DNA of 61,892 nt, from NCBI GenBank assembly GCA_903901975.1, contig CAIUTB010000005.1, positions 1 through 61,892 of the forward strand, in the 5' to 3' direction. This stretch comes from an uncultured Bacteroidales bacterium. Its GTDB lineage: Bacteria > Bacteroidota > Bacteroidia > Bacteroidales > Paludibacteraceae. The notes beneath the pieces are model-generated. The model saw only the letters and a list, made by a program, of their open reading frames with translations. It searched no databases and was not told the origin of the DNA. The position numbers were made by a program, and so were the translations under genes. Positions 18,211 through 27,432 of this stretch are shown one piece after another. How positions within the stretch are numbered: position 1 is the stretch's first letter; every line of letters begins with the position of its first letter.

Positions 18211-18240
18211 TAAAAAAAAGCTGCAATTAAATTGCAGCTT
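18211..18240 (-). terminator. Terminator after tdh
   Basis: AAGCTGCAATT (18218-18228) pairs with AATTGCAGCTT (18230-18240). An A-run at 18212-18219 gives a U-run on the minus strand, so it terminates transcription from tdh. Confidence 0.75.
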
Positions 18241-18249
18241 TATAAAATA

Positions 18250-19272
18250 TTACCAGTTCAGTATGACTTTTCCACATTCACCACTTTCCATCACATCAAA
18301 TCCTTTTTGGAAATCGTCAATTTCAAACCGATGTGTAATAACCGGCCTAAGATCTATACCGGTTATCAACATTTGTTCCATCTGATACCAGGTTTCCCAC
18401 ATTTCACGACCATATATTCCTTTCAATGTCAATGCTTTGAAAATGATTTTATCCCATTGTACGGTAGTAGTATTTGGTAAAATTCCTAACAAGGCAATTT
18501 TAGAACCATTGTACATATTTTCAATCATACTTTCAAAAGCAATAGGTGAGCCTGACATTTCCAATCCAATATCAAAACCGTGCATATGTAATTGTTTGAT
18601 AGCACCTTCGATGGTTTCACCTTTACTAGGATTGACCGTCAAAGTAGCACCCATTTTTTTGGCAATTTCCAGTCGATAATCGCTCAAATCTGTTACAACG
18701 ATATTGCGAGCTCCGGCAAATTTACAAATCGCCGTTGCAATAGTCCCAATAAGACCCGCACCTGTAATCAACACATCTTCACCTATCATTGGAAATGATA
18801 AAGCCGTGTGGGTAGCATTTCCAAAAGGGTCCATAATCGCGGCTATCTCATCCGGAATGCGAGAATCTAAATGTACCACATTTTCAGCAGGAAGAGACAA
18901 GTATTCGGCAAAAGCACCATCGCGGTTCACTCCCACCCCTATGGTATTCTCACAAACATGCAATTTTCCACGTCGACAATTTCGGCAATGTCCGCAGGCG
19001 ATATGACCTTCGCCTGTCACCCGGTCGCCTATATGAATATTTTTCACACCACGACCTTTATCTACAATTTCACCTACATATTCATGACCAATCGTCATTG
19101 GTGTATTAATAGTACGTGCCGACCAGTCATCCCATTTGTATATATGTAAATCGGTACCACAAATGGCCGTTTTTTTTATTTTTATCAATACATCGTTAAT
19201 ACCTACGTGCGGTATCGGAATTTCTTCCATCCAAATTCCCTTTTCGGGACGAAGTTTTACAAGTGCTTTCAT
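18250..19272 (-). CDS. tdh: L-threonine 3-dehydrogenase
   Basis: This 340-residue zinc alcohol dehydrogenase-type enzyme oxidises L-threonine to 2-amino-3-ketobutyrate with NAD+. The catalytic zinc Cys is in [15 protein letters not shown], a Tdh signature. The GHEYVGEI motif follows, and the structural zinc site is [15 protein letters not shown]. The nucleotide fold includes [13 protein letters not shown]. Length equals that of typical Tdh proteins. The next enzyme of the pathway, Kbl, is encoded immediately upstream on the same strand, so the pair probably forms an operon, kbl first. Confidence 0.94.
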   Translation of the reverse strand: MKALVKLRPEKGIWMEEIPIPHVGINDVLIKIKKTAICGTDLHIYKWDDWSARTINTPMTIGHEYVGEIVDKGRGVKNIHIGDRVTGEGHIACGHCRNCRRGKLHVCENTIGVGVNRDGAFAEYLSLPAENVVHLDSRIPDEIAAIMDPFGNATHTALSFPMIGEDVLITGAGLIGTIATAICKFAGARNIVVTDLSDYRLEIAKKMGATLTVNPSKGETIEGAIKQLHMHGFDIGLEMSGSPIAFESMIENMYNGSKIALLGILPNTTTVQWDKIIFKALTLKGIYGREMWETWYQMEQMLITGIDLRPVITHRFEIDDFQKGFDVMESGECGKVILNW

Positions 19273-19404
19273 TTGAGTTGATGGGTTGAGTTAGTTGATT
19301 TGTTGGTTGAATATGTTGATTTAGTTAATTTAGTTAAATAAGTTCATAACACATTCGTTTTATCTTAGATTAGCATATTGCCACATTAGCACATTAGCAC
19401 ATTT
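19273..19404. repeat. Degenerate TTGATT repeats and 8-base ATTAGCAC tandem repeat between kbl and tdh
   Basis: Positions 19273-19345 consist mostly of GTTGATTAGTT-like degenerate units. From 19369 there are four copies of an 8-base unit (ATTAGCAT, ATTGCCAC, ATTAGCAC, ATTAGCAC). The kbl stop codon falls inside this array. The same unit is repeated nine times before rnz. Confidence 0.7.
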
Positions 19405-20579
19405 AAGTCTTTTCCCACCTTTGTAAAAGCAGCAATGCATTTATCCAAATGTTCTGTTTTGTGAGCCGCTGAAATCTGAACCCGAATACGTGCCTGATCC
19501 TTTGGAACAACCGGGAAATAAAAGCCCGTCACATAAATTCCTTCATCAAGCAAGCGTGCAGCCATTTCCTGGGAGAGTTTGGCATCATAAAGCATTACGG
19601 CACAGATTGCTGATTCGGTTGGCTTTATATCAAATCCGACTAGCTTCATTCGTTCAACAAAATAAGCGGTATTCCGGTGCAGTTTATCCTGAAGTTCATT
19701 GCTTTCGTCCATCATTTCGAACATTTTTATTCCGGCAGCTGCAACCATCGGCGGAATAGAATTTGAAAATAAATAGGGGCGTGAGCGTTGACGCAATAAA
19801 TCAATAATTTCTTGTTTTCCGGTAGTAAATCCACCTATTGCACCACCAAATGCTTTTCCAAGTGTTCCGGTAATGATTTCAATTTTTCCACGCAAATTGT
19901 AGCGTTCGGTTACTCCACGTCCGGTTCGCCCTACCACACCGGCTGAATGCGATTCATCGACCATCACCAATGCGTTGTATTTTGTAGCCAATGCATAGAT
20001 TTTATCCAATGGTGCGACATTCCCATCCATGGAAAAAACGCCATCGGTTACAATCAAGCGAAATCGATGAGCTTGAGCTGTCTTTAACTGAGTTTCTAAA
20101 TCGTCCATATCTGCGTTCGCATAGCGGTAGCGCTGGGCTTTACACAGCCGAACGCCATCAATGATGGAGGCGTGATTCAACGCATCAGAAATGACGGCAT
20201 CTTCCTCGCCAAGTAAAGGTTCGAAAACACCGCCGTTTGCATCGAAACATGCAGCATATAAAATAGTGTCTTCCGTACCGAAAAACCTTGCAATGGAAGC
20301 TTCTAACTGTTTATGAATATCCTGCGTACCGCAAATAAACCGAACTGATGAAACACCGTAACCATGGGAATCTAAACCTTTTTTGGCAGCTTCAATCAAT
20401 GCCGGACTATTAGACAATCCCAAATAATTATTGGCACAAAAATTCAGTACTTCATTTCCATCAGCCACACGAATAACAGCTCCTTGTGCTGAAATTATAA
20501 TTCGTTCATTCTTAAATAAACCCACTTCCTTTATAAGGGTCAATTCAGCTTGCAGGTATTGTTTATAATTCTGGTACAT
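19386..20579 (-). CDS. kbl: 2-amino-3-ketobutyrate CoA ligase (glycine C-acetyltransferase)
   Basis: This 397-residue PLP enzyme cleaves 2-amino-3-ketobutyrate with CoA to glycine and acetyl-CoA. It belongs to the alpha-oxoamine synthase family. Visible motifs are FCANNYLGLS, the PLP-contacting MVDESHSAGVVGRTGRG, and the PLP lysine in TGTLGKAFGGAIGG. Assignment as Kbl rather than BioF or SPT rests on overall similarity and on tdh next to it. The last residues (NVLMC) are read from the 8-base tandem repeat, so the C-terminus is slightly altered. A TACTTTTG box on the minus strand (plus 20666-20673) could be its -7 element. Confidence 0.93.
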   Translation of the reverse strand: MYQNYKQYLQAELTLIKEVGLFKNERIIISAQGAVIRVADGNEVLNFCANNYLGLSNSPALIEAAKKGLDSHGYGVSSVRFICGTQDIHKQLEASIARFFGTEDTILYAACFDANGGVFEPLLGEEDAVISDALNHASIIDGVRLCKAQRYRYANADMDDLETQLKTAQAHRFRLIVTDGVFSMDGNVAPLDKIYALATKYNALVMVDESHSAGVVGRTGRGVTERYNLRGKIEIITGTLGKAFGGAIGGFTTGKQEIIDLLRQRSRPYLFSNSIPPMVAAAGIKMFEMMDESNELQDKLHRNTAYFVERMKLVGFDIKPTESAICAVMLYDAKLSQEMAARLLDEGIYVTGFYFPVVPKDQARIRVQISAAHKTEHLDKCIAAFTKVGKDLNVLMC

Positions 20580-20867
20580 AATCCTTTAATTTAAAATTTA
20601 TTCATTTGCACTATATCATTAAAATTGTCCGAGTTGTAGAAATCATCTTGGTCAACTACTGTAAACAAAAGTAATGATTATTTTGAATTTAAATTCGTAT
20701 TTTCGGCAAATAAACTTATAAAATAGTACAAATTTGAATTATGAGTCGGCTGTGATAAATCAATAAAACATTTTTGAACGCTAAGTCCGCAAAGATCCAA
20801 GAACACGAACTTAAATTAAAATAAATTATAGCAGCAAAAATAAAGAAATAACCTAATGAAATCCCAT
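20580..20867. other. Non-coding region between divergent kbl and lptB
   Basis: Apart from the candidate kbl -7 box at 20666-20673, I see no gene, RNA or terminator in this AT-rich spacer. Confidence 0.35.
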
Positions 20868-20898
20868 TTTGTGCTTACTTAAATAAATTGTACTTTTG
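20868..20898 (+). promoter_or_regulatory. Bacteroidota-type promoter for lptB
   Basis: TTTG at 20868-20871, 19 bases, then TACTTTTG at 20891-20898 fits the consensus. The lptB start is 18 bases further. Confidence 0.75.
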
Positions 20899-20916
20899 TA
20901 TTTCTAATCGAATTAT

Positions 20917-21669
20917 ATGACAAACGACAATATGGTGCTCCGCACAGACCATTTATTCAAAAAATACGGAAAACGTATGGTGGTAAACGATGTTTCCATC
21001 AATGTAAAGCAAGGTGAAATTGTAGGCTTACTCGGTCCGAATGGTGCGGGTAAAACAACTACTTTCTACATGACAACCGGTCTGGTAGTGCCAAATTCAG
21101 GCAAGGTATTCCTGAATGACAAGGATATAACAAAATATCCGGTTTACCGTCGAGCACAAAGTGGCATTGGATATCTGGCGCAAGAGGCATCTGTTTTCCG
21201 AAAAATGACGGTTGAAGATAATATCAAATCAGTTTTGGAAATGACAAAATTCAGCAAAGCCTATCAAAAAGAAAAACTTGAAACGCTAATCGCTGAATTT
21301 AATCTGGAGCACGTACGTAAAAATATTGGCGACCGACTTTCAGGAGGGGAACGTCGAAGGACTGAAATTGCCCGCTGCCTGGCCATCGAACCACGTTTTA
21401 TTATGCTTGATGAACCGTTTGCCGGTGTTGATCCTATTGCTGTTCAGGATATTCAGGACATTGTGTGGAAGTTGAAAGATAAAAATATCGGTATTCTTAT
21501 TACCGATCACAATGTGGACGAAACACTCACTATTACCGACCGGGCTTATCTACTTTTCGAAGGCCGGATTCTTTTCCAGGGAACATCCAAAGAACTGGCT
21601 GACAACCCAATTGTTCGCGAAAAATACCTTGGTCGTGACTTTGAGTTGAAGAAAAAAACAAGGATTTAA
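20917..21669 (+). CDS. lptB: LPS export ABC transporter ATP-binding protein
   Basis: This 250-residue ATPase drives lipopolysaccharide extraction from the inner membrane, with LptF/G as its membrane partners. Walker A is GPNGAGKTT, the signature [13 protein letters not shown], and Walker [13 protein letters not shown], followed by ITDHNVDET. The [12 protein letters not shown] stretch and [14 protein letters not shown] favour LptB over branched-chain amino-acid transporters. An LptF/G-type permease is encoded separately at 52934-54034. The stop codon overlaps the next start (TAATG). Confidence 0.92.
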   Translation: MTNDNMVLRTDHLFKKYGKRMVVNDVSINVKQGEIVGLLGPNGAGKTTTFYMTTGLVVPNSGKVFLNDKDITKYPVYRRAQSGIGYLAQEASVFRKMTVEDNIKSVLEMTKFSKAYQKEKLETLIAEFNLEHVRKNIGDRLSGGERRRTEIARCLAIEPRFIMLDEPFAGVDPIAVQDIQDIVWKLKDKNIGILITDHNVDETLTITDRAYLLFEGRILFQGTSKELADNPIVREKYLGRDFELKKKTRI

Positions 21670-22214
21670 TGAAACCAATAGAATTAGTTGTTGACCAAAA
21701 CATCCGATTAAAAGAAATTGGTTTTGAGCATTTACGACCAATTTTCAATACTATTGATTCACAACGTGATTACCTTGCTGAATGGTTGCCATTTGTAGAA
21801 CTTACCCTGGATATTTCATATACCAATCAGTTCATTGAAAATTACCTGAATTCAGATAAAATTAATCTGACTTTTGCTATCACCTATCAAAAACAATTTG
21901 CAGGTATCATCGGATTGAAAGATACCGATCTGGATAATCAAAAAACAGAAATTGGTTATTGGCTTTCAGAAAAAAAACAAGGGTTGGGGATCATAACAAA
22001 TTCATGTAAAGTCTTGATTGAATACGTTTTTGCAATAATGAATATAAATAGGATTCAGATAAAAGCAGCTACAGAAAATTTAAAAAGTCGTGCAATTCCA
22101 GAAAGGCTTGGATTTACTTTTGAAGGTATTGAACGTGATGCTGAACTTCATACCCGTGGATTTGTTGATTTGGCTATATACGGCTTGCTGAAAAACGATT
22201 GGATTAATCGTTGA
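21669..22214 (+). CDS. GNAT N-acetyltransferase, RimJ/RimL-like
   Basis: This 181-residue protein resembles ribosomal-protein and peptide N-acetyltransferases of the RimL type. It has the N-terminal strand IRLKEIGFEHL, the acceptor-side helix near residue 45, the acetyl-CoA region IGYWLSEKKQGLGI and the late motif NINRIQIKAATENLKSRAIPERLGF, which is typical of this subfamily. Its start overlaps the lptB stop codon by one base, so it is co-translated with lptB. The acetylated substrate is unknown, and the link to LPS export is probably only genomic. Confidence 0.85.
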   Translation: MKPIELVVDQNIRLKEIGFEHLRPIFNTIDSQRDYLAEWLPFVELTLDISYTNQFIENYLNSDKINLTFAITYQKQFAGIIGLKDTDLDNQKTEIGYWLSEKKQGLGIITNSCKVLIEYVFAIMNINRIQIKAATENLKSRAIPERLGFTFEGIERDAELHTRGFVDLAIYGLLKNDWINR

Positions 22215-22352
22215 TTGGGTTGAATTATTGATTGGTTGATTAGTTGATTTGGTTGATTGAGTGAATTAGTTATTTCTTACATTGGCACATTAGTACATTA
22301 GCTCATTAACACATTAGCACATTAGCATATTGGCATATTGGCATATTGGCAT
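22215..22352. repeat. Degenerate TTGATT repeats and nine-copy 8-base tandem repeat before rnz
   Basis: Positions 22215-22270 hold GTTGATT-type degenerate units. Positions 22281-22352 hold nine successive 8-base units of the form ATTRGCAY (such as ATTGGCAC, ATTAGCAC, and ATTGGCAT three times). The array ends 13 bases before the rnz start codon, so copy-number change would alter the rnz leader. Confidence 0.85.
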
Positions 22353-22365
22353 ATTTTAAAAATAA

Positions 22366-23280
22366 ATGCAAAAAGCAACTCTCACTATTTTAGGCTGCGG
22401 TTCGGCACTTCCGACCCGAAAAAATTTCCCCAGTGCACAATTACTCGAACTTCGTGATAAGCAATACCTGATTGATTGTGGAGAAGGAACTCAAATTCGT
22501 ATGCGCCAAATGGGAGTTAAAACAGCCCGACTGGGTCATATTTTTGTTTCACACTTGCACGGAGACCATTGCTTTGGTTTGATTGGAATGATATCCTCAT
22601 TCGGAATGTTGAACCGCACAGCTGATTTGCACATTCACGCACAACCTGATCTGGAAAAAATACTGAAACCGCAGTTAATGTATTTTTGTCAGGATCTGCC
22701 TTTTGATGTGATTTTTCATAACATCAATCCCCGAAAAAACGAATTAATTTATGAAGACCGTAGCATTCAGGTTTTTACTATTCCATTGAAACACAGGGTT
22801 CCATGCTGTGGTTTTTTATTTGAAGAAAAGCCCCGTGACAGGCACATTATTCGTGAAATGATTGATTTTTATCACATTCCAACCTGGCGGATTCCAAAAA
22901 TCAAACAAGGTGAAGATTTTATTACAGAAACTGGCGAAGTTATTACGAATAATCTACTCACTGTAGCTCCCGAAGCACCAAAACGTTTTGCATATTGTTC
23001 TGACACAGCTTTTTCCGAAAAAATAATTCCGATGATTGAAGGGGTAGATTGCCTGTATCACGAAGCCACTTTTATGGAAGATGAAACTATCCGTTCGAAT
23101 CAGACAGAGCACTCAACTGCACGTCAAGCGGGTGAGATAGCAAGAAGAGCGAATGTAAAGAAACTGATAATCGGACATTATTCGGCCCGCTATAATAATC
23201 AAAATGATTTATTGACCGAAGCTAAAGCCGTTTTTGAAAATACGGTATTGGGCGAGGATTTGACAGTTTATGAGATTTAA
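22366..23280 (+). CDS. rnz: Ribonuclease Z
   Basis: This 304-residue metallo-beta-lactamase-fold nuclease processes tRNA 3' ends. The zinc motif HLHGDH (about residues 65-70) is present, as are ILGCGSALPT and the later metal ligands in CSDTAFSE and EHSTARQAGEIA. The family-typical glycine- and proline-rich exosite arm is present around 145-170 (HRVPCCGFLFEEKPRDRHI). Length is normal for bacterial RNase Z. It stands alone, preceded by the 8-base tandem repeat. Confidence 0.94.
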   Translation: MQKATLTILGCGSALPTRKNFPSAQLLELRDKQYLIDCGEGTQIRMRQMGVKTARLGHIFVSHLHGDHCFGLIGMISSFGMLNRTADLHIHAQPDLEKILKPQLMYFCQDLPFDVIFHNINPRKNELIYEDRSIQVFTIPLKHRVPCCGFLFEEKPRDRHIIREMIDFYHIPTWRIPKIKQGEDFITETGEVITNNLLTVAPEAPKRFAYCSDTAFSEKIIPMIEGVDCLYHEATFMEDETIRSNQTEHSTARQAGEIARRANVKKLIIGHYSARYNNQNDLLTEAKAVFENTVLGEDLTVYEI

Positions 23281-23310
23281 TTTTTTTGATACAGTTTCGG
23301 CTATGACAAA

Positions 23311-23577
23311 TTACTTCTTTTTAGTAAAAAATTTCTTCATCGTTTGAACAAGTTTCATTCCCATCATAACTCCATCAGCCAAAGTCAGGCTATTTTGAAT
23401 GGTTCCGAAAATATAAGTTGTCAGCGTTTCCAATGAAAACAGCTTTTTACTTGAAACTGAAATTTGCACACGTTGATTGTAAATTTGTTGTTTTAATTCT
23501 GCTTTGTGCGCTATCAAATCATCCAATCCAATTTTCTTTTTCTTTGTATTTGTATTTGAAGTAGGAACAATTTCCAT
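23311..23577 (-). CDS. Small unknown protein of the YtxH/holin-X group
   Basis: This 88-residue protein is not one I recognise. It has a Lys-rich N-terminal half (KKKKIGLDDLIAHKAELKQQI), a weakly hydrophobic stretch near 55-78 and a very basic end (KKFFTKKK). It is the last of three small minus-strand genes, four bases after the holin-X-like gene. By analogy with the YqjD-YqjE-YqjK arrangement of enterobacteria it may be the soluble or ribosome/membrane-tethered third member, but this is inference from gene order. Confidence 0.7.
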   Translation of the reverse strand: MEIVPTSNTNTKKKKIGLDDLIAHKAELKQQIYNQRVQISVSSKKLFSLETLTTYIFGTIQNSLTLADGVMMGMKLVQTMKKFFTKKK

Positions 23578-23581
23578 ATCG

Positions 23582-23944
23582 TTAATTTTTAGTTTTGGTC
23601 AGAAATAATTTACTCAGAAAGCGTACTATTGGATTGATTATAAGGCCTTTTCGAAAAGCAAAAAGCAACATAATCAAGAGAACGTAAAGTGCTGAAATAA
23701 TGGAGAAGCTAATCGCCATACTTCCAACTAAAGGTTCGAGTAAGTAAGCCAGTGAAAAAAACATATAAAACAAAGCCGCCATGGCTAAAATGACTACCAG
23801 CATAATAATCAGAAATGAGGATATCAATATAGTGAGTTTTTCAACAAACTCGACTCTGATAAAATCTGCTTGCAATTCGACATACTTTTTAATATCGTCA
23901 TATAGTTGTTGAAAATTTTCAACCGGTTCGGAAGTTGATTTCAT
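23582..23944 (-). CDS. Membrane protein of the YqjE/holin-X type
   Basis: This 120-residue protein has an amphipathic N-terminal helix (NFQQLYDDIKKYVELQADFIRVEF) and two membrane segments (about 35-65 and 72-98). This layout matches the phage holin-X/YqjE superfamily, which in non-phage genomes is a membrane stress protein of unclear role. It lies between the YtxH-like gene and the small unknown gene. There are no phage genes nearby, so a lysis role is unlikely. Confidence 0.78.
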   Translation of the reverse strand: MKSTSEPVENFQQLYDDIKKYVELQADFIRVEFVEKLTILISSFLIIMLVVILAMAALFYMFFSLAYLLEPLVGSMAISFSIISALYVLLIMLLFAFRKGLIINPIVRFLSKLFLTKTKN

Positions 23945-23964
23945 ATAAATTGATTTACAGACGT

Positions 23965-24159
23965 TTAAATCTCTGATTTAGTTTCAGTTGGCACTTCAGT
24001 TTCATCAGTTTTAGGCAACTTGATTCCCATTTTTTCTAATTCTTCCACAATTTTCTTTCTTGTTTCTTCACCACTTTCAGGTGCCAAAAGCAATCCCAAA
24101 GCTGCACCTACCAGTGCACCGCCCAAAAATGCTGCAATAATTCCTGCTGTGTTTTTCAT
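23965..24159 (-). CDS. YtxH-like small membrane-anchored protein
   Basis: This 64-residue protein has one glycine- and alanine-rich membrane segment (IIAAFLGGALVGAALGLLLA) followed by PESGEETRKKIVEEL, the classic start of the YtxH family, and a charged tail. It is the first of the three small stress-type genes and lies just downstream of era on the same strand. Confidence 0.82.
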   Translation of the reverse strand: MKNTAGIIAAFLGGALVGAALGLLLAPESGEETRKKIVEELEKMGIKLPKTDETEVPTETKSEI

Positions 24160-24198
24160 AATCTATACTTTATTTATTTGTAAAGCAATCATTTCATA

Positions 24199-25080
24199 TT
24201 ATTCTGGATTATATCCGAAACTTCTGAGTTTAATGTCTTTGTTTCGCCAGTCTTTCTCAACTTTCACAAATAATTCGAGAAAAACTTTCTTTTCAAAAAA
24301 AAGTTCCATATCTTTTCTTGCCTCAGTTCCAACTTTTTTAAGCGACTTTCCACCGTGCCCAATCAGAATCCCTTTTTGAGAATCTCGCTCAGCATAAATC
24401 ACTGCATTGATTCGAATCAGGCGATCATCTTCCTGAAATTGTTCTACTTCTACTTCCACCGAATAAGGTATTTCCTTATCGTAGTTCATCAAAATTTTCT
24501 CACGTATAATTTCAGTCACAAAAAAACGAGCCGGTTTATCTGTCAACTGATCCTTGTCAAAAAAAACAGGCGATTCAGGTAATAAATCCTTAATTCGCTT
24601 GAATAAAACATCAACATTAAATTTCTCTAACGCCGATACAGGATAAATTTCAGCCTGAGGCAGTAGCCCTTTCCATTTATCAACCAACACAATCAACTTT
24701 TCTTCGTCAATCAAATCTATTTTATTGATAATAAGCAAAATAGGTGCTGGATTCATCTTCACTTTTTCAACAAAATCTTCGTTTTTTTCATATGAATCAA
24801 ATACATCAGTCACATAAAGCAACACATCAGCATCCGACAAAGCCGAACGGGAAAAATTAAGCATTGATTCCTGAAGTTTGTAATTAGGCTTCAAAACACC
24901 AGGTGTGTCAGAATAAACAATCTGAAAATCATCACCGTTAACTATTCCCATAATGCGGTGACGGGTGGTCTGCGCCTTAGAAGTTATGATGGAAATTCGT
25001 TCACCAACCAACGCATTCATCAAAGTTGATTTACCAACGTTTGGATTGCCTACTATATTTACAAAACCTGATTTATGCAT
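24199..25080 (-). CDS. era: GTPase Era
   Basis: This 293-residue GTPase assists 16S rRNA maturation and 30S assembly. The G domain shows [18 protein letters not shown] and NKIDLID. The C-terminal KH domain holds GILIGHGGKSLKKVGTEAR, as in Era. Length is normal. On the minus strand a TATCTTTG box (plus 25130-25137) is a likely -7 element. It is divergent from the histidine kinase gene. Confidence 0.95.
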   Translation of the reverse strand: MHKSGFVNIVGNPNVGKSTLMNALVGERISIITSKAQTTRHRIMGIVNGDDFQIVYSDTPGVLKPNYKLQESMLNFSRSALSDADVLLYVTDVFDSYEKNEDFVEKVKMNPAPILLIINKIDLIDEEKLIVLVDKWKGLLPQAEIYPVSALEKFNVDVLFKRIKDLLPESPVFFDKDQLTDKPARFFVTEIIREKILMNYDKEIPYSVEVEVEQFQEDDRLIRINAVIYAERDSQKGILIGHGGKSLKKVGTEARKDMELFFEKKVFLELFVKVEKDWRNKDIKLRSFGYNPE

Positions 25081-25187
25081 TTATATATGTTGTTATTACA
25101 AGTCACAAAATCGCTAACTTTACAATTTACAAAGATACAACATTTTATGCATACGATAAACCAAAACAACATATCAACCTTTTTTAC

Positions 25188-25195
25188 TATATTTG
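25188..25195 (+). promoter_or_regulatory. -7 promoter box for the histidine kinase gene
   Basis: TATATTTG at 25188-25195 matches TAnnTTTG, 45 bases before the start at 25240. I see no good -33 box. Confidence 0.4.
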
Positions 25196-25239
25196 ACGTT
25201 CATTTCTAAAAAAAAAGAACAAACTTTTCTTCGTTCTAT

Positions 25240-26409
25240 ATGGCTCTTAAAATCAACAAATTATACGAAATTACCCGTCAACTAAAACTGGCATTTTTGG
25301 TTATTGCAGCGGGGATTATACTTGCTTCAACCTATTTCACCAATCGGCTGGCAAATTCACTGGCAGAAGAGGAACGAAAAAAAGTAGAAATTTGGGCTGA
25401 AGCTATTCATCAATCCATCTCAGCATCGGAAAATACAAATATCGAAATGGTAATGAAAATTGTGGAAAGTAATACCACAATTCCTATCATAATGACCGAT
25501 GCTACAAATAAAATGATTTCATCGCTCAATATCAAAGAACCCAAAACAAATATAGCAGAATTCTACGAAAAAGAAATAATTCGTTTAAAAGCCAGGCGAG
25601 CTCCAATCGTTGTAAAACTCGACAAAACAACTCAATATATTTATTACGATGACTCATTGTTTCTCAAACAATTGGTTTACTTTCCGTATGTTCAGTTTGG
25701 GGTTATAATTGTTTTTTTGCTAGTTGCATTTTTTGCTTTTTCAAGCACGAAAAAAGCAGAGCAAAATCAGGTTTGGGTTGGGTTATCAAAAGAAACGGCT
25801 CACCAGCTGGGAACACCAATTTCGTCGTTACTGGCCTGGGTTGATTTACTGAAAATGAGACATTCAGAAGACAAACTAATCGGCGAAATGGAAAAAGATG
25901 TAAACCGCTTAGGCATTATTGCTGAACGGTTTTCAAAAATCGGTTCTAAACCTGATTTAATGATAGTTAGCCTGAATGAAACAGTGCAAAATGCAGTTCA
26001 GTATATGTCAAACCGATCTTCCCAAAAAGTAGCAATTCAGTGTCATTTTCCAACAGAAGAGCATGTTTTTATTTCGCTTAATATTCCCTTATTTGAATGG
26101 GTTATCGAAAATTTATGCAAAAATGCTATTGATGCTATGGACGGAAGTGGCAATATTGATATTACCGTGTTACAAAAAAATGATGAAGTGCTTATTGACA
26201 TAAAGGATACAGGCAAAGGCATCGATAAGAAAAAATTCAAAATGGTATTTACCCCCGGATTTACAACCAAGAAAAGAGGCTGGGGTTTAGGACTTTCGCT
26301 TGCAAAAAGGATTATTGAGGAATATCATGGTGGAAAAATATTTGTAAAACAATCTGAATTGAATGTTGGCACAATTTTTCGCATTATTTTGAAAACAAAT
26401 CCGTTATAA
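25240..26409 (+). CDS. Sensor histidine kinase, orphan
   Basis: This 389-residue kinase has a membrane helix near 15-35, a small periplasmic domain (about 36-145) and a second helix near 148-168. The dimerisation domain has the phospho-acceptor His in SKETAHQLGTP (H188). The ATPase domain shows the N box ENLCKNAIDAMDG, the G1 box DIKDTGKGID and the G2 box RGWGLGLSLAKRII. The HQLGTP variant of the H box is common in kinases of this phylum. No response regulator is adjacent, so its partner must be elsewhere. The signal is unknown. Confidence 0.92.
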   Translation: MALKINKLYEITRQLKLAFLVIAAGIILASTYFTNRLANSLAEEERKKVEIWAEAIHQSISASENTNIEMVMKIVESNTTIPIIMTDATNKMISSLNIKEPKTNIAEFYEKEIIRLKARRAPIVVKLDKTTQYIYYDDSLFLKQLVYFPYVQFGVIIVFLLVAFFAFSSTKKAEQNQVWVGLSKETAHQLGTPISSLLAWVDLLKMRHSEDKLIGEMEKDVNRLGIIAERFSKIGSKPDLMIVSLNETVQNAVQYMSNRSSQKVAIQCHFPTEEHVFISLNIPLFEWVIENLCKNAIDAMDGSGNIDITVLQKNDEVLIDIKDTGKGIDKKKFKMVFTPGFTTKKRGWGLGLSLAKRIIEEYHGGKIFVKQSELNVGTIFRIILKTNPL

Positions 26410-26508
26410 AATCAGTTATAATTCTCTCGAATTAAAAACAAAAACAACTGATAGTTTAGATTTTTGCTAATATTTTGAATAAATTCACTAAAATAGAAAC
26501 GAAACTAT

Positions 26509-26538
26509 TTTGTAATAGAACATATTTTCGTACCTTTG
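26509..26538 (+). promoter_or_regulatory. Bacteroidota-type promoter for yceD-rpmF-fabH
   Basis: TTTG at 26509-26512, 18 bases, then TACCTTTG at 26531-26538 followed by CACG. The start at 26564 is 25 bases further. Confidence 0.75.
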
Positions 26539-26563
26539 CACGATTTTAAATTTTCAAGTAAAT

Positions 26564-27142
26564 ATGTCAAAATTTGAACAATACAACGTTGTACTAAAGG
26601 ATTTAAATGACGAAATACAATTGTATGAGTTTGATTTAGACAATGTTTATTTCAAAAAAATAGACAGTCCCGAGGTTGAAAAAGGGAATGTAAAAGCAAA
26701 AATTAGCGTTAAGCGCAAATTTTCTGTTTTCGAACTTCTCTTTACATTGGACGGATCGGTCACCATACCGTGTGACCGGTGTTTGGACAATATGGAGCAG
26801 CCGATACATTACAAAGAAAAACTTCAGGTTAAATTTGGAGACAAATTTTCGGAAGAAGATGAAATCGTAATTGTTCCCGAAGCGGAAGGTGCAATAAATA
26901 TTGCCTGGTTTTTGTATGAATTTATCGTGTTGAATATCCCGATCAAGCATGTTCACGCGACGGGAGAATGCAACAAGACAATGGCTACCAAGCTAAAAAG
27001 GCACATTACCAGACAAAAAGATGACGATGATGAAGGAGGAACTACATTGTTTGAAGACGATTCAGATGATGATTTTTCAGTAGAAGAAACTCAAACTGAC
27101 CCGAGATGGGACGGTTTACAAAACATAACAGAAAACAATTAA
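26564..27142 (+). CDS. YceD/DUF177 protein
   Basis: This 192-residue protein belongs to the YceD/DUF177 family, which is nearly always encoded just before ribosomal protein L32 and is linked to 23S rRNA/ribosome maturation. The family core is seen as IPCDRCLDN (a CxxC pair) and KFGDKFSEEDE. The C-terminal 40 residues are strongly acidic (DDDDEG, FEDDSDDD). It is followed 12 bases later by rpmF, as expected. Confidence 0.88.
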   Translation: MSKFEQYNVVLKDLNDEIQLYEFDLDNVYFKKIDSPEVEKGNVKAKISVKRKFSVFELLFTLDGSVTIPCDRCLDNMEQPIHYKEKLQVKFGDKFSEEDEIVIVPEAEGAINIAWFLYEFIVLNIPIKHVHATGECNKTMATKLKRHITRQKDDDDEGGTTLFEDDSDDDFSVEETQTDPRWDGLQNITENN

Positions 27143-27154
27143 ATAAACAAAAAG

Positions 27155-27340
27155 ATGGCACATCCTAAGAGAAAAATTTCGAAACAACGCGCTAGAAAAA
27201 GAAGAACTCATTATAAAGCTGAAGCTCCAACTTTAGCAACTTGCTCAAACTGCGGAGCAGCTCATATTTATCATACTGTTTGTGGCGAATGTGGTTACTA
27301 CAGAGGTAAATTGGCAATTGAAAAATTGGCAATGGCCTAA
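27155..27340 (+). CDS. rpmF: 50S ribosomal protein L32
   Basis: This 61-residue protein begins MAHPKRKISKQRARKRR, the usual L32 start, and keeps the zinc-ribbon cysteines (CSNCG and CGECG), so it is the zinc-binding form. It sits between yceD and fabH, the conserved order. Confidence 0.97.
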   Translation: MAHPKRKISKQRARKRRTHYKAEAPTLATCSNCGAAHIYHTVCGECGYYRGKLAIEKLAMA

Positions 27341-27432
27341 TGCCATTTCAATACTATACAATATTTAAAAATTCAATTAAGCTCTAAATATATACTTTAG
27401 AGCTTGATTTTTATGTAATAAAAATAATAAGC

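Noticed and set aside
23582-23944. Phage origin for the holin-X-like gene
   Set aside because: No lysin, phage structural gene, integrase or att-like repeat is nearby, and the family is common in non-phage chromosomes.
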